From positions 62,001 through 126,000 of the forward strand of contig JAPVXR010000001.1 of assembly GCA_027214385.1 (NCBI GenBank): 64,000 nt of DNA, in the 5' to 3' direction. Source of the DNA: Cryomorphaceae bacterium 1068. Lineage in GTDB: Bacteria; Bacteroidota; Bacteroidia; Flavobacteriales_D; Cryomorphaceae. The notes beneath the pieces were generated by a model. That model was not told the origin of the DNA, did no database searches, and saw only the letters and a program-made list of their open reading frames with translations. How positions within the stretch are numbered: position 1 is the stretch's first letter; each line of letters opens with the position of its first letter. Positions 54,633 to 63,364 of this stretch are shown in pieces. Both the position numbers and the translations under genes were made by a program.

Positions 54633-55642
54633 GGCACGTGTTTTATTTGCACAGCCATATAACGGCAATTGTTTGCCAAGGTGTCATAGATCATTTAAAT
54701 CTGTCCGAACAACAAGTGCAATTGATCCTTCAGTCAAATTATGCGAATCAGCTCCCTTCTTTTTTTGATAAGTATGTAAAGAAGATATGCGGGGTACTTG
54801 TACATAAGAAATCAAAGACAGCTCGAATTGGAAGAAAGGTCAGGCCACTTTTAGAAAGTTTTTATCTCGACAGGCAAGCAAGAAAAATCACTCCGGTTGA
54901 AGATTATACCCTGTATTTGCCACAAGATAAGATAAGTCTGTTTCGGTATTTAATATTCCAACCCTATTGCGTTAAGTATTATTACATAGAGGAGGGCTTG
55001 TCCTGCTACGACAGTTCAAATTTTGGTGAACCAAAGGTGTTTCATCCCAAAAATGTTTTCACAAAAAATCTGCTTCCGCTAGGAGGAATGTATAAAGGGC
55101 AATATCTCTATAACCGCTTCCCAGGTAATACCGGAGCATATGCATTAGGGAAAGAGGCATTTCCTAATGAAATGAATGTATGCCCTATCACTGTGGAAAT
55201 TCCGGAGAATTATAAAGTTCAACTGGAGGCCGGTAATTTGTTCATTTTTGGAGCTTTGATGAGATACGGGATGATACCTAAGAGTATGGGTGATAAATAT
55301 TTTCAATGCGTTCTCTCAGTTCTTAAGAAGAAATCATTCTATGTTAAGTTTCATCCAAATCAGGAGGAAGAGGAGATTAAAGAAATTAAGTACCTTATGA
55401 AAATGGAAGGTATTCGATATCAGGAAATTCCAACTGATTGTGTTCTGGAATATGAATTAATGTCCAAAAGAATAAGTGTTTATGGCTTTGTGAGTTCTTT
55501 GCTGTTCTACAATCAAATATTGGGTAGCGGAGAATCATTCTCAGCAATGAATTCAGTATATGGGCTTTTAACACCTGAGAGCCAAAGAATAGTCGGAAGA
55601 ACAAAGGAAATATTTCTGAGAACCAGTGTAGAACTACTCTAG
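54629..55642 (+). CDS. Putative sialyltransferase-like (legionaminyl) transferase
   Basis: A 337-residue cytoplasmic protein; the start ATG 54629 overlaps the legF stop as ATGA. It resembles GT52/capsular polysialyltransferase-like enzymes: an N-terminal Rossmann part (MRHVFYLHSHITAIVCQG), a central YYYIEEGLSCYDSS segment and a C-terminal FYVKFHPNQEEEE, in which the HP motif is typical of CMP-sialic acid-using enzymes. Direct coupling to the CMP-sugar synthase gene supports transfer of legionaminic acid. The similarity is weak by eye, so the family is not certain. Confidence 0.6.
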   Translation: MRHVFYLHSHITAIVCQGVIDHLNLSEQQVQLILQSNYANQLPSFFDKYVKKICGVLVHKKSKTARIGRKVRPLLESFYLDRQARKITPVEDYTLYLPQDKISLFRYLIFQPYCVKYYYIEEGLSCYDSSNFGEPKVFHPKNVFTKNLLPLGGMYKGQYLYNRFPGNTGAYALGKEAFPNEMNVCPITVEIPENYKVQLEAGNLFIFGALMRYGMIPKSMGDKYFQCVLSVLKKKSFYVKFHPNQEEEEIKEIKYLMKMEGIRYQEIPTDCVLEYELMSKRISVYGFVSSLLFYNQILGSGESFSAMNSVYGLLTPESQRIVGRTKEIFLRTSVELL

Positions 55643-55974
55643 GTATGCTAATTATTTTGTCGATATTTTAAGAAGATGATAAATTGCTTTACTATGTCTA
55701 CTCAAGTCCAAATTATTTTCAGTCTTTCATCTAAGCAGCAACTATGCCCTGTTATAGAGAGATCGAATAAGCAGAGTTAGTGATAAAATATCGATGTACT
55801 TTCTTCTAATATTGATAGGCAGTTTTGTCAAGAGAAATGTTTCTTTGGATCAATCTTCAACTGTGATTTCTTTATGTAGATACCTCCACTCATGATTCGG
55901 CCCATCTTAAAGTTTTTTCTTTTATTGGCATTAAGTTTCTGATCAAGATGAATTATCTCGGTTAGCCACTGTTG
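55643..55974. other. 332-base AT-rich gap after the legionaminate cassette
   Basis: No gene is convincing. On the minus strand, a stretch of about 57 codons without a stop (from about 56010 down to a TGA near 55839) reads like an ordinary hydrophilic protein end (EHQQWLTEIIHLDQKLNANK), but has no start and no recognised homologue, so it may be the remnant of a gene. The rest holds no terminator or repeat that I can see; a promoter for the next gene is possible. Confidence 0.4.
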
Positions 55975-56802
55975 ATGCTCAGGACAATGATTATTTTGAT
56001 AAAAAAGTTTGTGCGCCCATTTTTAAGAGGATTTCTTTCGAGGACAAGGGGCCTGATGAGGTATCAATCATTTTACCAAACGTTGTTTGATATCGCTATT
56101 CGTGGGATGAATTTCGGTAGTGGAGATTATAGAACAAGTGGAGAGCTTGAGCTATTAAAAGTATTGAGATCTAGGCTCTCTTCCCAAAACGATAATGTAA
56201 TATTCGATGTTGGCTCCAATGTAGGTTCATATGCCCTGGAAATACATAACTCCTTTGAAGGATTTGAGCACAAGATTCACTGCTTTGAACCTGCTGGTCG
56301 GACTTTTTTGGCCTTAGAAAAGAATTTGGGACAAGGAAGCGAATATGTGCTTAATAATTTTGGGTTCAGCGATAAAGCGACTATTTCGAAGCTATATTCC
56401 TATGCAGGCAATTCAGTTCTTGCTTCTCTTTATGAGCGAGATTTGAAAGCACATAACTATGAGGTTGAGAGCACTGAAGATATTTCTTTGGACACCATCG
56501 ATGCATACTCTTTCAGACATGAAATATCATTTATTTTCTTTCTCAAAATAGATGTTGAGGGCAACGAATACCAAGTTCTAAACGGTGCCTCGAGAATGTT
56601 GTCTGAAAAAAGAATAAAGGTTATTCAATTTGAATTTGGTGAAGCTAATGTTGATTCCAGAATTTATATGCGGGACTTTTTCGAGCTTTTAAGTAATTAT
56701 GAAGTTTTCAGGGTAGTATTAAACGGATTAGTACCCTTAAAATCATATAATGAGTCTCTTGAGATTTTTAAAACAGCAAACTACGTCGCATTCTTAAAAT
56801 AG
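55975..56802 (+). CDS. FkbM family SAM-dependent methyltransferase
   Basis: A 275-residue protein with the FkbM/class I methyltransferase pattern: VIFDVGSNVGSYALEIHN (SAM motif I) near 77-94, IHCFEPAGRTFLALEKNL (motif with the acidic residue) and FFLKIDVEGNEYQVLNGA later. Enzymes of this group add O-methyl groups to sugars. ATG 55975 or 55987 may be the start. It is the first gene after the cassette and presumably modifies the exported glycan. Confidence 0.85.
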   Translation: MLRTMIILIKKFVRPFLRGFLSRTRGLMRYQSFYQTLFDIAIRGMNFGSGDYRTSGELELLKVLRSRLSSQNDNVIFDVGSNVGSYALEIHNSFEGFEHKIHCFEPAGRTFLALEKNLGQGSEYVLNNFGFSDKATISKLYSYAGNSVLASLYERDLKAHNYEVESTEDISLDTIDAYSFRHEISFIFFLKIDVEGNEYQVLNGASRMLSEKRIKVIQFEFGEANVDSRIYMRDFFELLSNYEVFRVVLNGLVPLKSYNESLEIFKTANYVAFLK

Positions 56803-56876
56803 ACTGTATTTCGCCACGCACAGAATATTTCGATTTAGAGCATGGTATATTTAAGAGGCAATAGTTGGAAAATCAG

Positions 56877-57890
56877 ATGATAGGTAAGATTATAGTCACG
56901 GGTGGAGCAGGTTTTATAGGTTCACATATATGTGCAGAGCTACTTAGCAAGGGTTTTAAGCCTGTAGTAATTGATGATTTGAGGAGTAGTTCGAAAAAGA
57001 ATATTCAAGTTCTTTTGAATCAATTTGGTGACAACATTTCTTTCTACGAATGTTCTTGTCAAAATCGAGGTGCATTGGAAGCCATGATGGCAATTGAGAA
57101 ACATATTGATGGTATTATTCATCTTGCAGCACTCAAATCAATTCCTGAATCACAACTTGAGCCAACGCGGTATTATGAAAACAATTTAGGATCGTTGAAC
57201 TCCATTATTGATTTTGCAATGGATTATGGGATAGAACGTTTTATTTTCTCTTCCTCTTGCGCTGTATATGGGTCTTCAATTAATGGGGAGGTAAACGAGA
57301 ATACAGTCTGTACAGACTTGTTAAATCCCTATGCGCTGACAAAGTCAATAGGTGAAACAATCCTTAGGCTTGCAGCTAAATCAGGGAGGCGGTTAAGCGC
57401 TATTTCTTTGAGATACTTTAATCCCATTGGTTGCCATCCTATGGTTATGATTGGTGAAGAGATTTCGGCTCAATCATTAAATTTGGTGCCAATGATGCTT
57501 AAAACAGCCCTGGGCAATAATACTCAATTAGAAGTCTTTGGTTATGATTTAAATACTCCCGACGGATCATGTGTCAGAGACTTTATACACGTTTGTGATG
57601 TGGCTAGTGCTCATGTTCATGCACTTCATCATTCCACAGTCTCTGGATATGAAACGTATAATATTGGGACGGGAAGAGGAACTTCTGTTTTTGAAATGAT
57701 ACAAAAGTTTGAAAGCATCACGGGAAAATCCTTACCTCTGAGAAAAACCAAAGCCAGAGAGCTTGAAATTCTTGAGATATATGCAAATGTGAACAAAGCT
57801 TCGACCGTTTTGGACTGGGAAGCTCAATATTCTGTTGATGAAGCATTAAAGCACGTTTGGACTCGTGAAACAGGTGGAGTGAAGGCATGA
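56877..57890 (+). CDS. galE: UDP-glucose 4-epimerase (GalE)
   Basis: A 337-residue SDR enzyme: VTGGAGFIGSH (7-17), IIHLAALKSIPES, FSSSCAVYGSS and the catalytic YALTK with Lys near 155. NIGTGRGTSVFEMI lies near the C terminus. It interconverts UDP-glucose and UDP-galactose or the N-acetyl forms. The start is set at ATG 56877; the TTG four codons earlier is less likely. Its end overlaps the next gene (ATGA), so it belongs to a unit of glycan genes. Confidence 0.93.
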   Translation: MIGKIIVTGGAGFIGSHICAELLSKGFKPVVIDDLRSSSKKNIQVLLNQFGDNISFYECSCQNRGALEAMMAIEKHIDGIIHLAALKSIPESQLEPTRYYENNLGSLNSIIDFAMDYGIERFIFSSSCAVYGSSINGEVNENTVCTDLLNPYALTKSIGETILRLAAKSGRRLSAISLRYFNPIGCHPMVMIGEEISAQSLNLVPMMLKTALGNNTQLEVFGYDLNTPDGSCVRDFIHVCDVASAHVHALHHSTVSGYETYNIGTGRGTSVFEMIQKFESITGKSLPLRKTKARELEILEIYANVNKASTVLDWEAQYSVDEALKHVWTRETGGVKA

Positions 57891-58816
57891 ATCGACTTCA
57901 GAGTATTGCGTTAATCATTCCGTATTTTGGTGTTTTCCCTGAATGGGCTCATTTATTTTTCGAAACAGTTCGAAGAAATTCTACAATTGATTTTCATATT
58001 TTCACCGATATAGCTCCTAGCTACAACTTACCCCCTAATGTATACGTGCATCACATGTCTTTTAGTGACTATATAGCACATGCAAACAAATTTGTGGACT
58101 TTGATTTTTCTCCTCCCAATGCTTACAAATTATGCGATTTGCGTCCGCTTTTCGGGGTTATTCACCTCGAAACGATTAGGGAATACGACTTTTATGGGTG
58201 GACTGACATGGACATTCTTTTCGGAGACATCAGGAGTTTTTACACCGAAGATATTCTGAACCGATACGAAATCCTTTCAACGCATGCTCATAGGATTTCG
58301 GGACATATGGCTTTATTCAAAAACATAAAAAAGCATCGTGAAAAATATTTGAAAATTTACCAATGGAAAGAGGCCCTTCAAAATCAGGAGTTTGTCGGAA
58401 TTGATGAACATGGCATTACAAACGCCTATTTGTATTCTTTCTGGGAGAAGGCATATTATAAATTTGGATTGCGTACCCCTAAGAAACTGCGGAACGCGAT
58501 TAAGCAGATTAAATCCAAGAAAATGTATCTCAAGGAGCAATTTACAACCCCTTTCTTGCCAAGGCCATGGCTAGATGGCACCATAAACTCCAGTCAACCC
58601 GATACCTGGTACTACGTGGATGGACAAATTTCAAATTCCAGAGATGGCAATCGAAATTTTATTTATTTGCATTTGATGAACTTTAAATCTAATAAATGGC
58701 GTCATGATGGAACTCCTGCTCCGTGGGCGAAACTGGATAAAATAGCGTGTGCTGAGGTGAAGGATATGATAACGGGCATTCAAATCGATAAAAACGGGAT
58801 AAATCCGATTGTATGA
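57887..58816 (+). CDS. DUF6625-like putative glycosyltransferase
   Basis: A 309-residue protein beginning with SIALIIPYFGVFPEWAHLFF and later FHIFTD and YGWTDMDILFGDI (a DxD motif), as in DUF6625 proteins that are found in polysaccharide clusters. The DxD and the position suggest a nucleotide-sugar transferase. Starts and ends overlap its neighbours by ATGA. The donor sugar is unknown. Confidence 0.75.
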   Translation: MNRLQSIALIIPYFGVFPEWAHLFFETVRRNSTIDFHIFTDIAPSYNLPPNVYVHHMSFSDYIAHANKFVDFDFSPPNAYKLCDLRPLFGVIHLETIREYDFYGWTDMDILFGDIRSFYTEDILNRYEILSTHAHRISGHMALFKNIKKHREKYLKIYQWKEALQNQEFVGIDEHGITNAYLYSFWEKAYYKFGLRTPKKLRNAIKQIKSKKMYLKEQFTTPFLPRPWLDGTINSSQPDTWYYVDGQISNSRDGNRNFIYLHLMNFKSNKWRHDGTPAPWAKLDKIACAEVKDMITGIQIDKNGINPIV

Positions 58817-60000
58817 GAAAGCTCAGGATTCTTCAAGTCATAAAGTCAATGAGCAAAGGTGGTGCTGAAAGATACGCTGCGGATTTAACAAAAGCGTTGA
58901 CGGAAGCAGGCCATGAAACAAAGCTAGTTAGTTTTTCTGAGGAAAATGAGTATGTAAATTTGACGAGTGAGATTGATTTTTGCATTTGCAAATCAGTTGT
59001 ACAGCCGTCGATTTCAGGTAAAAGCATAGTTCAAATTGACGAATATCGGACATTGGTAAAGAAATTTAATCCTGACGTTATTCATAGTCATCTCTTCAAA
59101 TCTGAAATGATTTCAAGGGAATACATTCATCCAAATACTGTCTATATTTCGACATGTCAAAACAATATGGAGGAACTAGATACCTTCTCAATCAGCGATG
59201 CATTTAGTAAAAGAAAATTTACCAATTTGTATGAAAAGAATTGGATGCTAAAGCGCTACAAAGCATGTAACAATCATTTCATTGCAATTTCTAGACATAC
59301 AGAGGCGTATTACAAAAAAGTTCTTCCCTCGTATTTGAATAACAGGATTCGCATGATCCATCATGCCATTGACTTCAGAAAATTCAATGTATACCAACAC
59401 GACCGAAGCCAAGACTTGGATGAAATTAAGTTAATCTATGTGGCTCGGTTCGCCCCTTATAAAAATCATAGATTTTTAATTCATATTCTTGAAGCTCTTC
59501 AAAACAGAACAAATAAATCCGTAAAACTGGAATTTGTGGGATCAGGAGTTGAAGAAGATAATGTCAGGCATCTGGCAGAGGAGAAAGGTCTGAGTGATTC
59601 AGTAATTTTTTCAGGATTAGTAAGTGATGTAGAGATGCGTCTGAAAGAAGCGAACTTTTACATCCATCCTGCAACCTATGAACCGTTTGGCTTGGTTATA
59701 ATTGAAGCTATGGCAACAGGTCTACCTGTAATTGCTCTCAATGGGAAGGGCAATAGGGACATCATCGAACATGGTGTAAATGGATATATGTTTGATGAGG
59801 AAAATGCAAAACTTTTCGCCAATCAGATTATAGAACTTTCTGAGAGTTCTGCACTGTATAAGACGATTTCTCAGAATGCAATAAACTATGCTGCCGGTTT
59901 TGACATGGTCATCCATGTACAACGTGTGTTGGATTATTATCATGAAATCATAAATGTTCGTGAAAGAAAAACTCCTCTTACTTCCTCTTCCCAATACTAG
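58813..60000 (+). CDS. GT4 family glycosyltransferase
   Basis: A 395-residue GT-B enzyme of family 4: KSMSKGGAERYAADL near the N terminus, VDVIHSHLF-like DVIHSHLF (about 93-100), VARFAPYKNHRFLI and the C-terminal EPFGLVIIEAMATGLPVIAL with the EX7E motif. It retains the anomeric configuration of the donor. It overlaps the preceding gene as ATGA and the following one by 47 bases. Confidence 0.92.
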   Translation: MRKLRILQVIKSMSKGGAERYAADLTKALTEAGHETKLVSFSEENEYVNLTSEIDFCICKSVVQPSISGKSIVQIDEYRTLVKKFNPDVIHSHLFKSEMISREYIHPNTVYISTCQNNMEELDTFSISDAFSKRKFTNLYEKNWMLKRYKACNNHFIAISRHTEAYYKKVLPSYLNNRIRMIHHAIDFRKFNVYQHDRSQDLDEIKLIYVARFAPYKNHRFLIHILEALQNRTNKSVKLEFVGSGVEEDNVRHLAEEKGLSDSVIFSGLVSDVEMRLKEANFYIHPATYEPFGLVIIEAMATGLPVIALNGKGNRDIIEHGVNGYMFDEENAKLFANQIIELSESSALYKTISQNAINYAAGFDMVIHVQRVLDYYHEIINVRERKTPLTSSSQY

Positions 60001-60946
60001 CTTTTCAAAAGGGGAAAGAGCAACTGACTACTGTTCTGATACAGTTGTTGTTCCCGGTGTAGACATTGATTTTAGTCAAAATATAAGATACCACCTAGAC
60101 CTTACTGAGACCATCATAGACTATCAAAATGGTCTTTACGGAGATTTTGATGAAAAGGGAGTTCCTTATTCTTTTTTCAACGGTCAAATGGTCTATAATC
60201 CAGTTACAATACTTCAATTCGGTTTGATTTGCATTGACCTCTATATTGGGTATGATCGATCGGAGTATTTGGATCGAGCCATCAATGTTCTCGACCGTCT
60301 CGAAATTGAACGCATTGAGTATCTTTCACTTCCAAACTGGGCTTACAATAGTTACAATGAAAAATATAGTATAGAGGCACCATATTATTCCGGTATGGCT
60401 GTTGGCGAGGCAATTTCATTTTACTCCCGAATGAGTAAGATCCTCGGCAATGAATCCTTAATGAATGTAGCTTCAGGGTGTTTTGATTTTCTTAAAATAC
60501 CTTTTGAAAAAGGTGGTGTTGCGAGAATTAAAGGAAAAAACTTCTATTGGATCGAAGAATACCCTACAAATGAGCCTTCTTTTGTGTTAAATGGATTTGT
60601 GTATAGCATATTCGGTATTTATGATTACTGGAAGTTCTCATCGAGCGAAGAGGCAAAATCAATGTTTGAATTAACAGTAAATACATTACTAAATTCTTTA
60701 GGAGAATACGACATTGGATACTGGTCTGTATATGACGTTTTAAAAAGAGAACTCGTTAAAAAGTACTATCAAAAAAATGTGCATGTACCCCAAATGATGG
60801 CTCTATATAATCTGACAGGAGAGCAGTCTTTTTTAGACTATGGTTTAAAATGGAAGAGACAAATCAGTACTCTGAATTTAATCCGTGTTGAGTTGATGTA
60901 CCGAATCAAGCCCCGAATAGATCAACGGAGTCTATTCTTGAGGTAG
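59954..60946 (+). CDS. D-glucuronyl C5-epimerase-like protein
   Basis: A 330-residue protein resembling the C-terminal domain of heparan-type glucuronyl C5-epimerases: a YNPVTILQFGL segment, YYSGMAVGEAISFYSRM and PSFVLNGFVYSIFGIYDYWK, all typical of this (alpha/alpha) barrel. No signal peptide is visible. It could convert a glucuronate residue of the glycan to iduronate, or act on another uronate. The start ATG 59954 lies within the GT4 gene, an overlap of 47 bases. The C-terminal 25 bases overlap a gene on the other strand. Confidence 0.75.
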   Translation: MFVKEKLLLLPLPNTSFSKGERATDYCSDTVVVPGVDIDFSQNIRYHLDLTETIIDYQNGLYGDFDEKGVPYSFFNGQMVYNPVTILQFGLICIDLYIGYDRSEYLDRAINVLDRLEIERIEYLSLPNWAYNSYNEKYSIEAPYYSGMAVGEAISFYSRMSKILGNESLMNVASGCFDFLKIPFEKGGVARIKGKNFYWIEEYPTNEPSFVLNGFVYSIFGIYDYWKFSSSEEAKSMFELTVNTLLNSLGEYDIGYWSVYDVLKRELVKKYYQKNVHVPQMMALYNLTGEQSFLDYGLKWKRQISTLNLIRVELMYRIKPRIDQRSLFLR

Positions 60947-62124
60947 TTTCTGAGCAGCCCTTTTGCAAACTGAGTATAATTCTGTTTGGCTCTGTATTCT
61001 CTATAATAGGTGTCAAAGGAGTTTTTGCGCATTTCCAACAATTCCTCGGAGGTTAACTTGCTGATATTTTGAAGGCAAAATTCAAAGCTTGCACTATCAG
61101 GCTTTGCAGGGAGAATATAACCGTTTTTTCCGTGTTCAATAATTTCTTTAACACCTCCTGTTTCAGTTCCGATACAAGGAATACCAAAGCTCATCGACTC
61201 CATCATTGAAACAGGAATTCCTTCAAAGTGAGAAACGTTTATTAGACAGACTTCTTCACGATGAGTGCTAAGGAAATTTATAATATTACTGTTTTTCATA
61301 TATCCTATAAACGTCTCACGACTGCATGTTTTTTGATAATCAGGCAGCTTTTCACCATCTCCAATGTGAATCCACTTAAAACCGAGGTTTTCAATGATAC
61401 CTCTGTTTTCTATCAAAAATTCGATATTCTTTACAGGAGATAGAAAACTTATACTCACCAATGTTTTAATTGAGCTTCCACTGAATTTTGTGCTCTCAGA
61501 ACTTTTAACACCTATTCGAGATAGTTCAATGTTCCCACCCCACTTCTTTTCCGCATAAACTCGTGCGTGATCCGATATGGAATAAATGACATCCAGTTTT
61601 TGACAAATAAATTTTCTCAGAGGCAAGTAAGGTGGGGAATGTCTTTCTTCGTAAACGTCCCAGCTGTGTATTCTGCTTGTCTTGAATATAATTGATGCGT
61701 CTAGAGCCAATCCTAAAGCATTTTCGTCATTCCAATAAGAATAGTATATTTTTGGCTGAACTTTTAGTTTTCTCAGCGCACAATTCAATCTTTCTTGCAT
61801 ACATAGTCCCCTCTTAAGGAAACTTAAGAGGGTTTTTACTTTTTTGAATTGAGTCATTATTGAGATAAATTCCAATAGAATTTCCTTGTTCCTTAATATG
61901 CTGATTAGTAATCGGATAATCCCGATACTTTTTAAAGGTTCAGTAAGAATCTTAACATTTGGAGGTAGTTCGAATTCAATATTTCTCTCGGTATTAGATG
62001 GGAGAATATAAATGGTTGAAAAAAAGGGAGCTATAACGTCAATTTCATTTTTCAAAAACACCTCTGATTTCCCATATGGAAAACGAGCCGTAAGGATTAA
62101 AATGTCAATTTTTTGTTCATTCAC
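60922..62124 (-). CDS. GT4 family glycosyltransferase on the opposite strand
   Basis: A 400-residue GT-B enzyme: KIDILILTARFPYGKSEVFLKNEI at the start, SIKTLVSISFLSPVKNIEFLI in the middle and SHFEGIPVSMMESMSFGIPCIGTETGGVKEII, with the EX7E motif, near the C terminus. It is the only minus-strand gene inside the island and ends 25 bases inside the convergent C5-epimerase-like gene. It starts 35 bases from the next plus-strand gene, so the short gap must hold divergent signals. Confidence 0.9.
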   Translation of the reverse strand: MNEQKIDILILTARFPYGKSEVFLKNEIDVIAPFFSTIYILPSNTERNIEFELPPNVKILTEPLKSIGIIRLLISILRNKEILLEFISIMTQFKKVKTLLSFLKRGLCMQERLNCALRKLKVQPKIYYSYWNDENALGLALDASIIFKTSRIHSWDVYEERHSPPYLPLRKFICQKLDVIYSISDHARVYAEKKWGGNIELSRIGVKSSESTKFSGSSIKTLVSISFLSPVKNIEFLIENRGIIENLGFKWIHIGDGEKLPDYQKTCSRETFIGYMKNSNIINFLSTHREEVCLINVSHFEGIPVSMMESMSFGIPCIGTETGGVKEIIEHGKNGYILPAKPDSASFEFCLQNISKLTSEELLEMRKNSFDTYYREYRAKQNYTQFAKGLLRNYLKNRLR

Positions 62125-62158
62125 AGCTACCTTCTCTTTGGGATGAAAATCTGCATAT

Positions 62159-63364
62159 TTGCAACAAACTTACTACCATTTGAATCATATACTCATACTT
62201 TGTTTTGACTATCCTCCTTACAAGACAGTAGGCGCACAGAGACCTAATCATTGGAAATTATTTTTTGAAAGCCAAGGTATAGAGGTAACAGTTGTCTCAA
62301 GAAATGATTTTGACGATCATCAGGAGACATTGAAAGCCGATTCACCATCATTATTACAAGTAATTCGGAGAAAAATTCGCTCGGCTTTAAGTTTATATTT
62401 TGCATACTTCTTACCTGTGTATGATCAAAAAAGACAACTATTAAAAACTGCATTTGAAGTATGTGCTACGAACTCTCCGGACATAATAGTTGCCACAGCT
62501 GAACCTTTTATTTTGTTCAAATATGCAAATACCTTATCCAAGAAATTTGACATACCTTGGATTGCAGATTACCGTGATAATTGGTCCAATGAACCCACTC
62601 TGGATTATTCCTATTTGCATGCTTTGTTATATCGCCAGTATTTCAGTGCTATTGAAAAGCGAATGGTATCAACAGCTTCTTATATAACTACTGTCGGTAT
62701 CCCAACAGCGCAAAGAATCCAACAGATTTTCCCTCAAAAAGATATCGCCTTGATACCAAATGGTCATGCCATTCCCACGAACTTTAAAAGTTCATTGGTT
62801 TCAAAGTCAAGGATCAAAATATCCTATTTTGGTAGACTTTACAAACATCGTAATCCTTCATTGTTCATATTGGGGGTAAAAAAATGGATAAGTGAAAATT
62901 CAGATTCCGACTTGAAGATATACTTTTATGGTCTTGGGGATTTTAAGGAGCAAGCAGATTATTTATTGGAACTATTTGATGGAGTTGAAGATAAAGTGGT
63001 CATAACTGAATCTCTTTCATACATGGATTTAGTTTCGGCTGCCTCCGATTCAAATGCTTTTCTAATGCTTTCCGACCGAAATTTGCCGCTGACCAATGGG
63101 AAAGTGTTTGATTATCTGGGCTTGAAACGCCCTATTCTTCTTTGCCCTAATGATCATTCGGTTTTTAATGAACTCCTGACTAACCAAAGCTGCGGATACA
63201 TCGCCGATTCAGTCGAAGATGTGGTTAGAATTCTAGACGAATTTTGGGAACATATTGGGCAAGATGAATACTTTACAACTCCAGTTCTGAGGCAAGAGTA
63301 TTCCAGAGATAAATCATCTGAAGAGCTTTTGAATCTGATTAAGGAGGTATGTGCGGAATCATAG
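62159..63364 (+). CDS. GT4-like glycosyltransferase
   Basis: A 401-residue protein with an N-terminal ILILCFDYPPYKTVGAQRP motif, IPWIADYRDNW (about 138-148), KISYFGRLYKHRNPSLFI and a C-terminal FDYLGLKRPILLCP. This is the pattern of GT4-type transferases of surface glycan clusters. No ATG begins the frame; TTG 62159 or TTG 62180 may be the start, and an ATG at 62142 is in another frame and short. It overlaps the asnB-like gene by 16 bases. Confidence 0.82.
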   Translation: MQQTYYHLNHILILCFDYPPYKTVGAQRPNHWKLFFESQGIEVTVVSRNDFDDHQETLKADSPSLLQVIRRKIRSALSLYFAYFLPVYDQKRQLLKTAFEVCATNSPDIIVATAEPFILFKYANTLSKKFDIPWIADYRDNWSNEPTLDYSYLHALLYRQYFSAIEKRMVSTASYITTVGIPTAQRIQQIFPQKDIALIPNGHAIPTNFKSSLVSKSRIKISYFGRLYKHRNPSLFILGVKKWISENSDSDLKIYFYGLGDFKEQADYLLELFDGVEDKVVITESLSYMDLVSAASDSNAFLMLSDRNLPLTNGKVFDYLGLKRPILLCPNDHSVFNELLTNQSCGYIADSVEDVVRILDEFWEHIGQDEYFTTPVLRQEYSRDKSSEELLNLIKEVCAES

